A stretch of 64,000 nt of DNA, taken from assembly GCA_900316055.1 (NCBI GenBank), contig ONBK01000007.1:29143-93142 (forward strand), given 5' to 3'. Source of the DNA: an uncultured Bacteroidales bacterium (GTDB taxonomy: Bacteria; Bacteroidota; Bacteroidia; Bacteroidales; P3). The translations under genes were made by a program, and so were the position numbers. Position 1 is the first letter of the stretch, and each line of letters starts with the position of its first letter. The notes below the pieces were generated by a model. The model made no database searches. It was given only the letters and a program-made list of their open reading frames with translations, and was not told the DNA's origin. Shown here piece by piece: positions 1 to 8,500 of this stretch.

Positions 1-1
1 G

Positions 2-964
2 ACCTACGACAAGAAAGCCGATACGGTGACCCGCCAGACGCTCTACGACCTTGCTTCGGTCACTAAAGTCTGTGCCACCACGTTGGCAGTGATGAAACTG
101 GTGGATATCGGGAAACTGCATATCGACGACCGCTTGAGCAAGTACCTGCCTTATCTAAAAGGAACCGACAAAGAACACATCACCATCAAGCAAGCCATGA
201 GTCATTGTGCCCGTCTGAAGTCGTTCGACGCCTACTGGCAGAAAACCTCCGGTTATGATGAAATCCTTAGTCTTGTGACCGCTACACCGCTGCTTAAGAA
301 AGAAGGTTATGTCTACAGCGATTTGGGATTTATGCTGCTGAGCGATGTGGTAAGAAGGGTGAGTGGTAAGACCCTCGACCGTTTTGTAGAAGAGCATTTC
401 TACCATCCGATGGGACTCATCCATACAGTATTCAACCCCATTGCAATGTTGGGCCCCATGCATGCGCGTCTTATTGCACCCACAGAGGTGGATAGCATTC
501 GAGGCCTTATCCAGGCTACTGTTCACGATCCCAATGCTTTCGCAATGGGAGGCGTGAGTGGTCATGCGGGACTCTTCTCCAACGCCGACCAGGTCTCGGC
601 ACTGATGCAGATGTTGCTCGATGGAGGTGTCTACAAGGGTCACCGTTATTTGAAACAGAAGACCGTTGAGACCTTTACTAGTCGCCATTATGCCAAACAG
701 AATAACCGTCGCGCTTTGGGATTCGACAAGCAACTCTTCAATCCCTCCAGTAGCGCACAGGTTTGTCCCGAAGCCTCGCAGTCCTCCTTTGGTCACACGG
801 GTTTTACGGGCACTATGGTCTGGGTCGACCCCGAATATGACCTTGTTTTTGTCTTCCTCTCCAACCGCGTACATCCTTCGGCAACCCCCAACCTGCTGGC
901 CAGAATGAATGTCCGCACCGATATTCAATCTATCATCTACAGTTACTTTATCCCCAAGAAATAA
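2..964 (+). CDS. Serine hydrolase / beta-lactamase-type domain, 5' truncated
   Basis: The reading frame is open from base 2, so the window starts inside the gene; the GTG at 26 is not a convincing start. The visible part is a class C beta-lactamase-like (penicillin-binding) fold: the SxxK nucleophile motif is SVTK (Ser codon at 56), the second motif is YSD near 313, and HTG is near 794. The ending (SNRVHPS, then NVRTDIQSIIY) resembles the C-terminal domain of Bacteroidetes proteins that fuse a GH3 beta-N-acetylglucosaminidase to a beta-lactamase domain; that is inference, since the N-terminal part lies outside the window. Likely envelope-located, acting on cell-wall sugars or peptides. Confidence 0.8.
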   Translation, partial: TYDKKADTVTRQTLYDLASVTKVCATTLAVMKLVDIGKLHIDDRLSKYLPYLKGTDKEHITIKQAMSHCARLKSFDAYWQKTSGYDEILSLVTATPLLKKEGYVYSDLGFMLLSDVVRRVSGKTLDRFVEEHFYHPMGLIHTVFNPIAMLGPMHARLIAPTEVDSIRGLIQATVHDPNAFAMGGVSGHAGLFSNADQVSALMQMLLDGGVYKGHRYLKQKTVETFTSRHYAKQNNRRALGFDKQLFNPSSSAQVCPEASQSSFGHTGFTGTMVWVDPEYDLVFVFLSNRVHPSATPNLLARMNVRTDIQSIIYSYFIPKK

Positions 965-968
965 CCGT

Positions 969-996
969 CAACTTCTTTAATCTTTAACCTTAAAAC
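969..996. repeat. Short period-7 array
   Basis: Degenerate units of the CTTTAAC type spaced 7 bp apart fill the spacer between the serine hydrolase and the J-domain gene. It is the smallest member of the period-7 group. Confidence 0.4.
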
Positions 997-1008
997 GTAT
1001 ACTGTTAC

Positions 1009-1788
1009 ATGGGCTTTGCTAAATGGATATTTGCAGGATTGGGATGGGCAGTGGGTGGTCCCATCGGAGCTTTGCTAGGGTTCTTTCTCGGTAGTTCGTT
1101 CGACACCTCGTCGACATTTGTCGGTGATGGCTCCACGCATCATGGTCCTTATCGCAATACCGGTACCCAAGCTGATATCAACGCCGCTTTGATGGTGCTT
1201 ATCGCTGCCGTAATGAAGGCCGACGGGCAGGTGAAGAAAAGTGAACTCAACTATGTGAAAGCCTTCCTTCTGCAAAACTACGGAGAAGAGCGCGGGAAAG
1301 AGATGCTCAAGGTGTTGCAGCAGATGGTGCAGCAGGATATCCCCATCAACCAGGTGTGTGTGCAAATCAAGGTCAATACCGACTATAACACGCGCTACCA
1401 CATGGTGGATTTCCTTTTCGGATTGGGGCGTGCCGACGGCTCGTTTGACCAGACAGAACTCAATATGCTGCGCCTCATTGCCCAGTATCTGGGTATTTCG
1501 CAAAGCGACTATATTTCTATCTATGAGCGTCATGTAGGTGGCAGCTACTCAGGCAATCAGGCATTCAGGCAATCAAGCAATCAGAAAGATCCCTACAAGG
1601 TTCTCGGCACCACCAAAGACGCTACCGACGACGAGGTGAAAAAAGCCTACCGCAAGATGGCCATGAAGTACCATCCCGACCGTGTGGCCGGCATGAGCGA
1701 AGAAATGCAACGCAATGCAGCCGAGCAGATGAAGGGAATTAACGAGGCTTACGAGCAGATTAAACTCCTGCGGCCTAATCTAAAATAA
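1009..1788 (+). CDS. TerB-like / DnaJ-domain membrane-associated co-chaperone (DjlA type)
   Basis: A 259-residue protein with three parts: a Gly-rich hydrophobic N terminus (about residues 3-28, [16 protein letters not shown]) that could anchor it in the membrane, a helical TerB-like domain (about 50-165), and a C-terminal J domain (about 195-255) with the HPD signature at 222-224. This is the DjlA arrangement; such proteins stimulate DnaK ATPase near the membrane. The linker between the TerB and J domains (about 180-192, [12 protein letters not shown]) is encoded by a period-8 repeat array. The stop codon abuts the stop of the convergent udp gene with no spacer, so both 3' ends must terminate inside the neighbour. 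Confidence 0.85.
   Translation: MGFAKWIFAGLGWAVGGPIGALLGFFLGSSFDTSSTFVGDGSTHHGPYRNTGTQADINAALMVLIAAVMKADGQVKKSELNYVKAFLLQNYGEERGKEMLKVLQQMVQQDIPINQVCVQIKVNTDYNTRYHMVDFLFGLGRADGSFDQTELNMLRLIAQYLGISQSDYISIYERHVGGSYSGNQAFRQSSNQKDPYKVLGTTKDATDDEVKKAYRKMAMKYHPDRVAGMSEEMQRNAAEQMKGINEAYEQIKLLRPNLK
1549..1585. repeat. Period-8 array inside the J-domain gene
   Basis: Units CAGGCAAT, CAGGCATT, CAGGCAAT, CAAGCAAT follow at 8 bp spacing, in frame, exactly at the interdomain linker. The same units occur at 10329, 17918 and 61211. Confidence 0.7.
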
Positions 1789-2613
1789 TCAAGCCAGCCT
1801 TTCCACCACGGTGCCGACAAGTTCGCGCATCTGGGGGTGGTAGTCGTTGAGAAAGGTCCCTTTGGGTCGGTTGGCGATAATTAGGCACACTGTAAGCGCT
1901 TCGTGACCCATGAGGTGGCTGAAGCCGAAGATGGCCGAAGTCTCCATCTCGAGGTTGGTCACAAGAGTGTTGTCGTAGGAGAACGAAGCCAGTTTTTCGT
2001 TGAGATTGTCGATGGAGGGATGCAGGCGCACGGTGCGTCCCTGTGGACCATAGAATCCGGGAGCGGTGGCGGTGATGCCGAGATGCATATCGGAGGCAAT
2101 CTTGTCTAATAGCACCTCACTGCCTTTGACGCAGTAGGGGAGGGCCACACGGTGATTGAGGCCCATGTGTACCATGAAGCGTTGGTCCATCTCAGGAAGT
2201 GGAAAATCCCATTCGCGATAGTAGTTCATCAAACCGTCGAGACCTATGGCGTAGCGCGAAGCTACATGACTTCCGCAATCAATCTCCTCCTGCAGCGAAC
2301 CGGAAGTGCCGATGCGAACCAGTTGCAGATGTCTGGAGTCTGCAGCAGCATCGAGTTCCGTCATAACGATGTCGATGTTGTCGCAACCCATACCGGTGGA
2401 GAGGGCCGTCATGCGGCTACCGTGATAGGTGCCGGTGAGCGCGTGGAGTTCGCGGTTCTGTGATTCGAACTCTATGTTGTCGAAGATTTCTTTGAACATA
2501 TTGACCCTTTCGGGGTCACCAACAAGCAGCACCTTGTCGGCCAAGGTGCTGCTCGTGAGTCTGATGTGGTAGAGGCTTCCGTCGGGAGCCAGTGGCAATT
2601 CAGAGGGTTTCAT
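1789..2613 (-). CDS. udp: Uridine phosphorylase family nucleoside phosphorylase
   Basis: A 274-residue PNP/UDP-family phosphorylase that cleaves nucleosides with phosphate to ribose-1-phosphate and free base. Visible hallmarks are the phosphate-loop VGDPERV near residue 31, GTSGSLQ near residue 104, and the nucleoside-binding NLEMETSAIFG near residue 220. Length is as expected. The gene lies 12 bp downstream of the secreted Ser/Thr/Arg-rich protein on the same strand, so the two may be cotranscribed although no functional link is evident. Whether uridine is the true substrate cannot be settled from sequence alone. Confidence 0.88.
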   Translation of the reverse strand: MKPSELPLAPDGSLYHIRLTSSTLADKVLLVGDPERVNMFKEIFDNIEFESQNRELHALTGTYHGSRMTALSTGMGCDNIDIVMTELDAAADSRHLQLVRIGTSGSLQEEIDCGSHVASRYAIGLDGLMNYYREWDFPLPEMDQRFMVHMGLNHRVALPYCVKGSEVLLDKIASDMHLGITATAPGFYGPQGRTVRLHPSIDNLNEKLASFSYDNTLVTNLEMETSAIFGFSHLMGHEALTVCLIIANRPKGTFLNDYHPQMRELVGTVVERLA

Positions 2614-2625
2614 CTTTTTTTGTTT

Positions 2626-3723
2626 TTATCTGGTGCCGCGGGTACCCGAAGTGCGGGTGCCAGTAGTGCTGCGGGTAGATGTCGTGGAACTACGGGTTGT
2701 CGGAGTGGTTGTGGCGCTGCGCTCAGAGCTGCGGGTCGTTGTTGAGGAGCTGCGGGACGTCGGAGTGGTGGGGGCGGTGGTAGTGCTGCGCTCAGAGGAG
2801 CGGGTCGTCGGGGTGGTTGTGGTGCCGCGTTCGGAGGAGCGGGGCTCTACAGTCGAGCGGGTGGGGGTGGTGCTGCGGGTGGTAGTGGTGGATGTTCCAC
2901 GAGTTTCGGTAGTTCCGCGAGTTTCGCTGGTGCTACGGGTTTCGGACGTTCCGCGAGTGGTGGTGCCTCGGGTCTCAGTGGTGCTGCGTGAGGCGGGGGT
3001 TCCGGTGCTGGTGCCGCCGCGCGAACCTCCGACGGAGCGGTTTGTGGAGGAGGAGCTGCTGCTCGTATGGCTACTTCTCACTTGTGTGCCCGTAGAGGGG
3101 TTGTGGTCTCGGGTCATCTCGGCGGTGTTGATTGTCGGTTTGCTGCTGCCGGGGGTCCAAGTGCCAGTGGGCATGGGGGCCGAAGTGCTGGGGTGACGCA
3201 TGTAGTAGTAGGGCAGGGGAGGCGGAGGCATACCGGGACCGTAGGTGTAGGCAGGGGGCATCCAACCATGACGGTGTATGTCGTAGTGGTAGGTGCGACT
3301 GTATCCGTGCCTGTGTACCACGCGGGTGTAGGGGCTATAGGGTGGGATGTACCAGGTCAGCGAATGTCTGCGCACATCGACCCTGAACCGCAGGTATTGG
3401 GCTGCGTTGTACATGTGTCCTGCGCTGTACAGCCAGACGCCTTCCAAATCGAGTGGCATATAGATTTCGTCGCCGGTGTAGGCATCGTAGCCGTAGACCC
3501 AGAGCTCGTAGTAGGAGGAGTTGACTCGCTCCATCCATACCTCGTTGATAAGCACGTAGGTAGGCAGCTCATACTCGTAGCCGAAGTAAATCATCATCTC
3601 GTTCTGAGCGTTGAGGTAACTGACCGTTCTGGCGGCTTGGCTGTAGGTGAAGTAGTGGATTGACCTAGCGGAAACTTCGAGGCTCAGGAGAGCCAGTGCT
3701 ACTAAGATTGCGATGCGTTTCAT
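2626..3723 (-). CDS. Secreted protein with long Ser/Thr/Arg low-complexity tail
   Basis: A 365-residue protein with a signal peptide (cleavage about after EVSA, residue 19). A Tyr-rich globular part (about 20-170) contains repeated aromatic segments such as YELWVYGYDAYTGDE, followed by a Pro-rich stretch. From about residue 205 to the end the sequence is almost only Ser, Thr and Arg with scattered Glu, Pro and Gly; many three-residue steps (TRG, TSE, TRS, TTE) reflect a 9-bp DNA period. The tail is strongly basic and could bind anionic surface polymers or be O-glycosylated; both are inference. I recognise no family. Confidence 0.7.
   Translation of the reverse strand: MKRIAILVALALLSLEVSARSIHYFTYSQAARTVSYLNAQNEMMIYFGYEYELPTYVLINEVWMERVNSSYYELWVYGYDAYTGDEIYMPLDLEGVWLYSAGHMYNAAQYLRFRVDVRRHSLTWYIPPYSPYTRVVHRHGYSRTYHYDIHRHGWMPPAYTYGPGMPPPPLPYYYMRHPSTSAPMPTGTWTPGSSKPTINTAEMTRDHNPSTGTQVRSSHTSSSSSSTNRSVGGSRGGTSTGTPASRSTTETRGTTTRGTSETRSTSETRGTTETRGTSTTTTRSTTPTRSTVEPRSSERGTTTTPTTRSSERSTTTAPTTPTSRSSSTTTRSSERSATTTPTTRSSTTSTRSTTGTRTSGTRGTR
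2640..3010. repeat. Degenerate period-9 coding repeat (Ser/Thr/Arg tail)
   Basis: The minus-strand coding DNA has imperfect 9-bp steps giving tripeptides of the form T-R/S-x. The same tripeptide style is seen in the pseudouridine synthase N terminus at 23309-23391. The repeats also open long spurious frames on the opposite strand. Confidence 0.6.
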
Positions 3724-3724
3724 G

Positions 3725-3917
3725 GCGTTTAAAGTTTAAGGTTTGACGTTTCTTTTTTATTGGGACCCCTAATTTCTTAGTTTTTAATTCTTAATTCTTG
3801 ATTCACTCTTGGTTTCTTTCACTTTTTTAGTACTGCAAAAGTACGAAAACTTTCATAACTGGCAAAAAAACATTGACTTTCCTTAAACTTTAACCCCTAA
3901 CACTTAAACTTTAGTTG
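3725..3917. repeat. Three short period-7 arrays in one spacer
   Basis: Arrays at about 3725-3752 (GTTTAAA/GTTTAAG type), 3772-3806 (TTCTTAA type) and 3881-3917 (AACTTTA type). They fill the divergent spacer between the secreted protein (-) and the OmpA-family gene (+). Confidence 0.55.
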
Positions 3918-3979
3918 TTAATTATCAGTAGTTTGTAAAAAAATAAGGATTTTTATTTTTATGTAACATTTTTTTTTAT

Positions 3980-3987
3980 TACTTTTG
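3980..3987 (+). promoter_or_regulatory. Bacteroidetes -7 promoter element for the OmpA-family gene
   Basis: TACTTTTG followed by CA fits TAnnTTTG. It implies a transcript start near 3994 and a leader of about 18 nt to the ATG at 4012. Confidence 0.6.
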
Positions 3988-4011
3988 CATCGAGAAATAT
4001 AGTGTTTTTTT

Positions 4012-5478
4012 ATGCATAAAATGAAACATTTTTTGGTCGCTTTTCTCGCTTGTGCCCTCGTCTTCGGTGCCGTCGATGTGCAGGCACAGACGAAGAAGAA
4101 GAAAAAATCTTCGAAGGCAAAGACTGAGAAGACTGACAAGAAGAAAAAGAAAACAGAGGTACCCGCAGCGCCTGCTTTTGTGGAACTGCCCGCCAATAGC
4201 AACGATTGCCTCTTCCCCATCAATCTTGAGATGGATGTCCCCTATGGACCCACCAACGCTCCCGATGGTGCCGGTCGTATTCAGGAGATTGTTGCCGACA
4301 AGGCCCATCCCAATATTTTCGAGCGCGAGCACAACTCTGTGTGGTATAAATTCACCGTTCCTTACAACGGAGAACTTGAGATTGCTATCTACCAGCAGTC
4401 TCCGTGGGACGATTACGATTTCCTCGTCTATAAGAATACCGGCAACTACTTCTCCAATCAGGTGATGCTCAACAAGGTGTCTCCTGTGGCCATCAATATG
4501 GCCAATATCGATAGTGCCGAAATGTTCAAGACCGTTATGCGGAGCGACAAGGAGAAGGCAAAGGCCGAAGCCGAAGCCCGCAAAAACGAGCGCAGAGCTG
4601 CCACCACGAAGCTGGGCGACGACCTTCCTCCGCTGGATCAGCCTGTGGCCGATTCAAAACCCACTATCGGTATGTTCTGTGATGCCACCGACGTGATGCT
4701 CACCAAGAAGCAGTCGGGTAAATTCATCAAGTCCATCCCCGTGCGTGCCGGCGAAGAGTACTACATCGTGCTCGACAACCGCACCGTCAATGGACAAGGA
4801 CACACCATCAAGGTCTCGGTTCATGTTAACGCTTATGAGCCCATCGTGGTCTTTTATGACCGCAAGAGCCGCAAATATGTCGATGTCAACTTGATGATTC
4901 TTGAGCGTGGAGGTCAGGGGGGCGAGCGCACCCTCATCAATGATGAGCATTTCCGCGGTGGACGCATCAAATTCATCCCTGGATACAGTTACCTCCTGTA
5001 TGCCAAACGCGACGGCTACTTCTCCGTCTATCGTGAGTTCAATTCGCGCACACTGATGGAGCGCGGTGACACCATTATGAAGTTTGACCTTGAGCGCACC
5101 GAGCGCGGTTCTACCTTCCCCATCCATGACCTCGACTTCGAGAGCGGAGAGGCTACCCTCATCGGCAACTATGACTCCGTGCTGATGGATTATGTGGCGA
5201 TGTTCCGCAATCATCCCGAGGTGAACTTTCTCGTGAAGGGCTATGTGCAGAGCTATGGTTTGAATGTAGAAGCAGATATGCTGCTCTCGCTCGACCGTGC
5301 TAAGAGTGTGAAGAACTGGTTTATCAAACACGGCATCGATGCCACGCGCATATCCACCGCCGGCATGACCAAGAACGAAATCAAACGTGCCGCCGCCGCC
5401 GCACTCAATGAGAAAGGCGGTGGATTCAGCAGCGTCAAAGTTGAGTTGATTATTACTGGAAAGGACGGAAAGAATTAA
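4012..5478 (+). CDS. OmpA-family outer-membrane/periplasmic protein
   Basis: A 488-residue envelope protein. It has a signal peptide (to about VQAQ, residue 26), a very Lys-rich segment (about 28-47), a middle domain with a Bacteroidetes-type beta-rich region (NSVWYKFTVPYNGELEIAIY) and a C-terminal OmpA-like peptidoglycan-binding domain (about 370-485, LDFESGEATLIGNYDSVLMD through the DRAKSVKNWFIKHGI helix and ISTAGM). The OmpA domain should hold the protein to peptidoglycan. ATG at 4021 is an alternative start, but 4012 suits the promoter. The large alpha-2-macroglobulin follows 71 bp downstream. Confidence 0.82.
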   Translation: MHKMKHFLVAFLACALVFGAVDVQAQTKKKKKSSKAKTEKTDKKKKKTEVPAAPAFVELPANSNDCLFPINLEMDVPYGPTNAPDGAGRIQEIVADKAHPNIFEREHNSVWYKFTVPYNGELEIAIYQQSPWDDYDFLVYKNTGNYFSNQVMLNKVSPVAINMANIDSAEMFKTVMRSDKEKAKAEAEARKNERRAATTKLGDDLPPLDQPVADSKPTIGMFCDATDVMLTKKQSGKFIKSIPVRAGEEYYIVLDNRTVNGQGHTIKVSVHVNAYEPIVVFYDRKSRKYVDVNLMILERGGQGGERTLINDEHFRGGRIKFIPGYSYLLYAKRDGYFSVYREFNSRTLMERGDTIMKFDLERTERGSTFPIHDLDFESGEATLIGNYDSVLMDYVAMFRNHPEVNFLVKGYVQSYGLNVEADMLLSLDRAKSVKNWFIKHGIDATRISTAGMTKNEIKRAAAAALNEKGGGFSSVKVELIITGKDGKN

Positions 5479-5509
5479 TATTTAATAATTAAGAATAATG
5501 AATTGAAAG

Positions 5510-5537
5510 CCTCTACCCCCCGTAGGGGTTTTCTTTT
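5510..5537 (+). terminator. Weak hairpin with T-rich tail between OmpA and A2M genes
   Basis: CCTCTAC (5510-5516) pairs with GTAGGGG (5522-5528), with one G-T pair, over a five-C loop, followed by TTTTCTTTT. It ends 12 bp before the next ATG, so it may act as partial terminator or attenuator. Confidence 0.45.
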
Positions 5538-5549
5538 AATAAAGATATT

Positions 5550-8500
5550 ATGAAGAAGTTGTTTGTAGTGGGGCTGTTAGGCCTGATGGGTTTGATGGGC
5601 AATATGTTGCATGCACAAACCGACTGGATGAAGATTGAGAAACTATTGTACGAAGGCTCCTATAAGAGTGCCTACACAGAAGCGGAATCGGTCTATAAGA
5701 AGACCCGTAACAGCAACGAACTGTTGACGGCCGCATGGTATATGAGCCGTGCAGCCGCCGAATACCAGGAAGATTACTACGACAGTACCCGTGCCCGTTA
5801 TCGTGCCATCCTGCCTCGCCTCGATGCCGTAGAGCGTTCTATTTGCTACGCTTTCCTCGGGGTGTACGACAGCGCGCTCCTCGACGAGGAGGTACTGAAG
5901 CGCACTCCCTCCGACCGCATTCTTCGCTTTTGTGATTTCGATGATGATTTTGCCGAAGATATTAAAGAAGGCAGCATCAATATCACCCCGACGGTGTATG
6001 ATGTCGTTGTGCGTAGTATCTTGGGAAATGGATACCAGTATCATTCTACAGGGAAAGAATATTTTGAGTTGTTTCGGAAACTGGTGGATTTCCATAGCAA
6101 CGACTCCGAAGAGCTCCGCATGTGTCTCGACCTCGAGTGGTTGGACGATATTCATGATGCCTACAATCAGCCCTACAACGATAAAATCATCCAGACGTAT
6201 ATCAACAAATATCGTGGCAGCAAGAGCCCTTTGCTGACGACCTTCTACTACGAGATGGCTCACTATCTTAATTCAGTACAGCGATATGTCGAAGCCGTCA
6301 ACTATTGCGATACAGCTGTTGCTCTGGCCCCCAAGAGCTATGGGGGAGCCCTTTGCATCAATCTCAAGAATGAGATAAGTGCCGCCCGTATCCATTTCCA
6401 GTCTGGTTACAACTCCACAGTTTATCCCGATCAGCCGTCTCTCCAAGGCCTCACCTACAGGAATTTGAAACGTATCTGTTTCGCTGTCTACCCATTCGAA
6501 GGCGATTGGTCGAAAAAATTCTTTGAGAAACTCCCCCAGCCAGTAAAGCAATGGCAGCTCGATGTGGTTGACGATGGTACCTATCGGGAGAACAACATCT
6601 ACTTCGAAATGCCGGCCCTTCCGACGGGACACTATCTCCTCATGGCTTCTCCCGATGGCAAAATGGACAACCAGAGCGCCAATATCGAGATTCACTCCAC
6701 CGACTTGATGGTAGCAAGAAATGGTTCTGTTTTTCAGCTCTTCGATGCCCACAACGGCACTCCTATTATTGGTCAGCGTGTGGATTTTTATAGAGAAAAC
6801 CGCAGCGATACCACCCTTATCGATAGTGCCTACTCCGATGCCACCGGTCGTGTGGACTATAAGGGCAAACCTTCTTCCATTACCTTGAAAATCAAACGGG
6901 GAGGCATTGTATTTAAAAAGGATGTCTATCATTATCGCGGGTCTTCTTCCAACCGCGAGATGCATTCGAGCATTAATCTGATGTCGGATCGCCCCATTTA
7001 TCGACCCGGTGATACCGTTCATTTCGCCGCACTCTGTTATCGGGCCGACGGTATCGACGGGGAGGTGCTCCCGAAAATTAAGGGTGAATTCAGATTCCGT
7101 GATCCTAACTACAAACAGAAAGATACTCTTGGTTTTACCACCGACGACCATGGTCTTGCTTCCGCCTTCTTTGTGATTCCCGCCGATGCATTGGGAGGAA
7201 GTTGGACAGTGGAATGTTTTATTCCCACAGGTGTTCTCGAAAAAAGTATAAGGTCGAGCATTCGTGTCCGTGTCGAAGAATATAAGCAACCCAAGTTCAT
7301 GGTCTCTCTTGACGACGATTCGGATTTCGAACACCAGGTTCCGCAATTTGGCAAGCCTTATACCATTCGGGGTATCGCCCGAGCCTATAACGGTGCCTCT
7401 CTGGCTGGTGCCCGTGTGTTGTATGCGATTAACCGAGACTGTTACGATTGGAGATACGGATCCCTCATTAGCATAAAGGAAGTGGCTTCCGACACCCTCC
7501 AAGTCTCAGCCGACGGCACTTTCGACATCACCTTCACTCCAGAGCCCGACAGCGCTATTGACCTCTCGCTTAAGCCCAACTTCCAGTTCGAGGTTATGGT
7601 CGAGGTGACCGACATTAATGGTGAAACTCATTACGCTACCACAGATTTCCGTATCGGTTTCCAAAACCGTATACTTTCTCTCTCGAGTGTCAAGGACAAT
7701 ACCTCGAGTCTTGCCTCCATTTCCTATAGTCTCTCCGATCTTAACTATAACCCGGTCAAGGGCACTGTCAATGTTACTGTGCAGCGCTTGGCTGCTGCCA
7801 AACCACTATTGGCTCATCCTCTGTATTATAACTTTGCTGGAGCTACCCATACACTTACACGCGAGGAGTTCCACGAACATTTCCCCGGATTCTACTATAC
7901 CTACGACGAAATTGACTTCAATAACCGTGCGGTCGAATGGGCCTACAATGTCAGCCATACCGCCGATGGGAACTCGTTCTCTCAAACGGTTCCCCTGCCC
8001 GAAAGCAAGATGAAGTCGGGAGTCTATCGCATCGTCGTCAGCATTGATGACCTCTCCGATACCACCTACACCACGCTGACCCTCCCCAATGAGCGTCGTG
8101 TACAGCCACAGCCCACTAATGAACTCTTCTGGTACGAATTCTCTTCTACCTCGTGCGAGGTGGGCGACCGTATCACCCTCAGCTATGCTTCCGCTTTCGA
8201 CGATGTGCACATTTTCTACACCCTCACAGGCCCTGACGGTGTGGAACGAGACAGCCGCTGGCTCCCTGCCGGCTCCACCATCAAGCAACTCTCCATTCCT
8301 GTCGACACCTCTCTCCTTGGAGGCTTCTCGATAAGCCTGACAGCCGTAAAAAAAGGTGTTGTTTGTAACAAGAGTATGAGTATCAATGTCCCCTTCTCCC
8401 ACAAAGCACTAAAAGTCGACATCGCCACCTTCCGCGACAAACTGCAGCCCGGCGAGCAGGAAGAATGGACCATCAAAACAGATTATCCATTGTCTACGCT

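Noticed and set aside
2633-3196. A 187-codon plus-strand frame rich in Val and Arg
   Set aside because: Produced by the Ser/Thr/Arg repeat of the minus-strand gene read in reverse.
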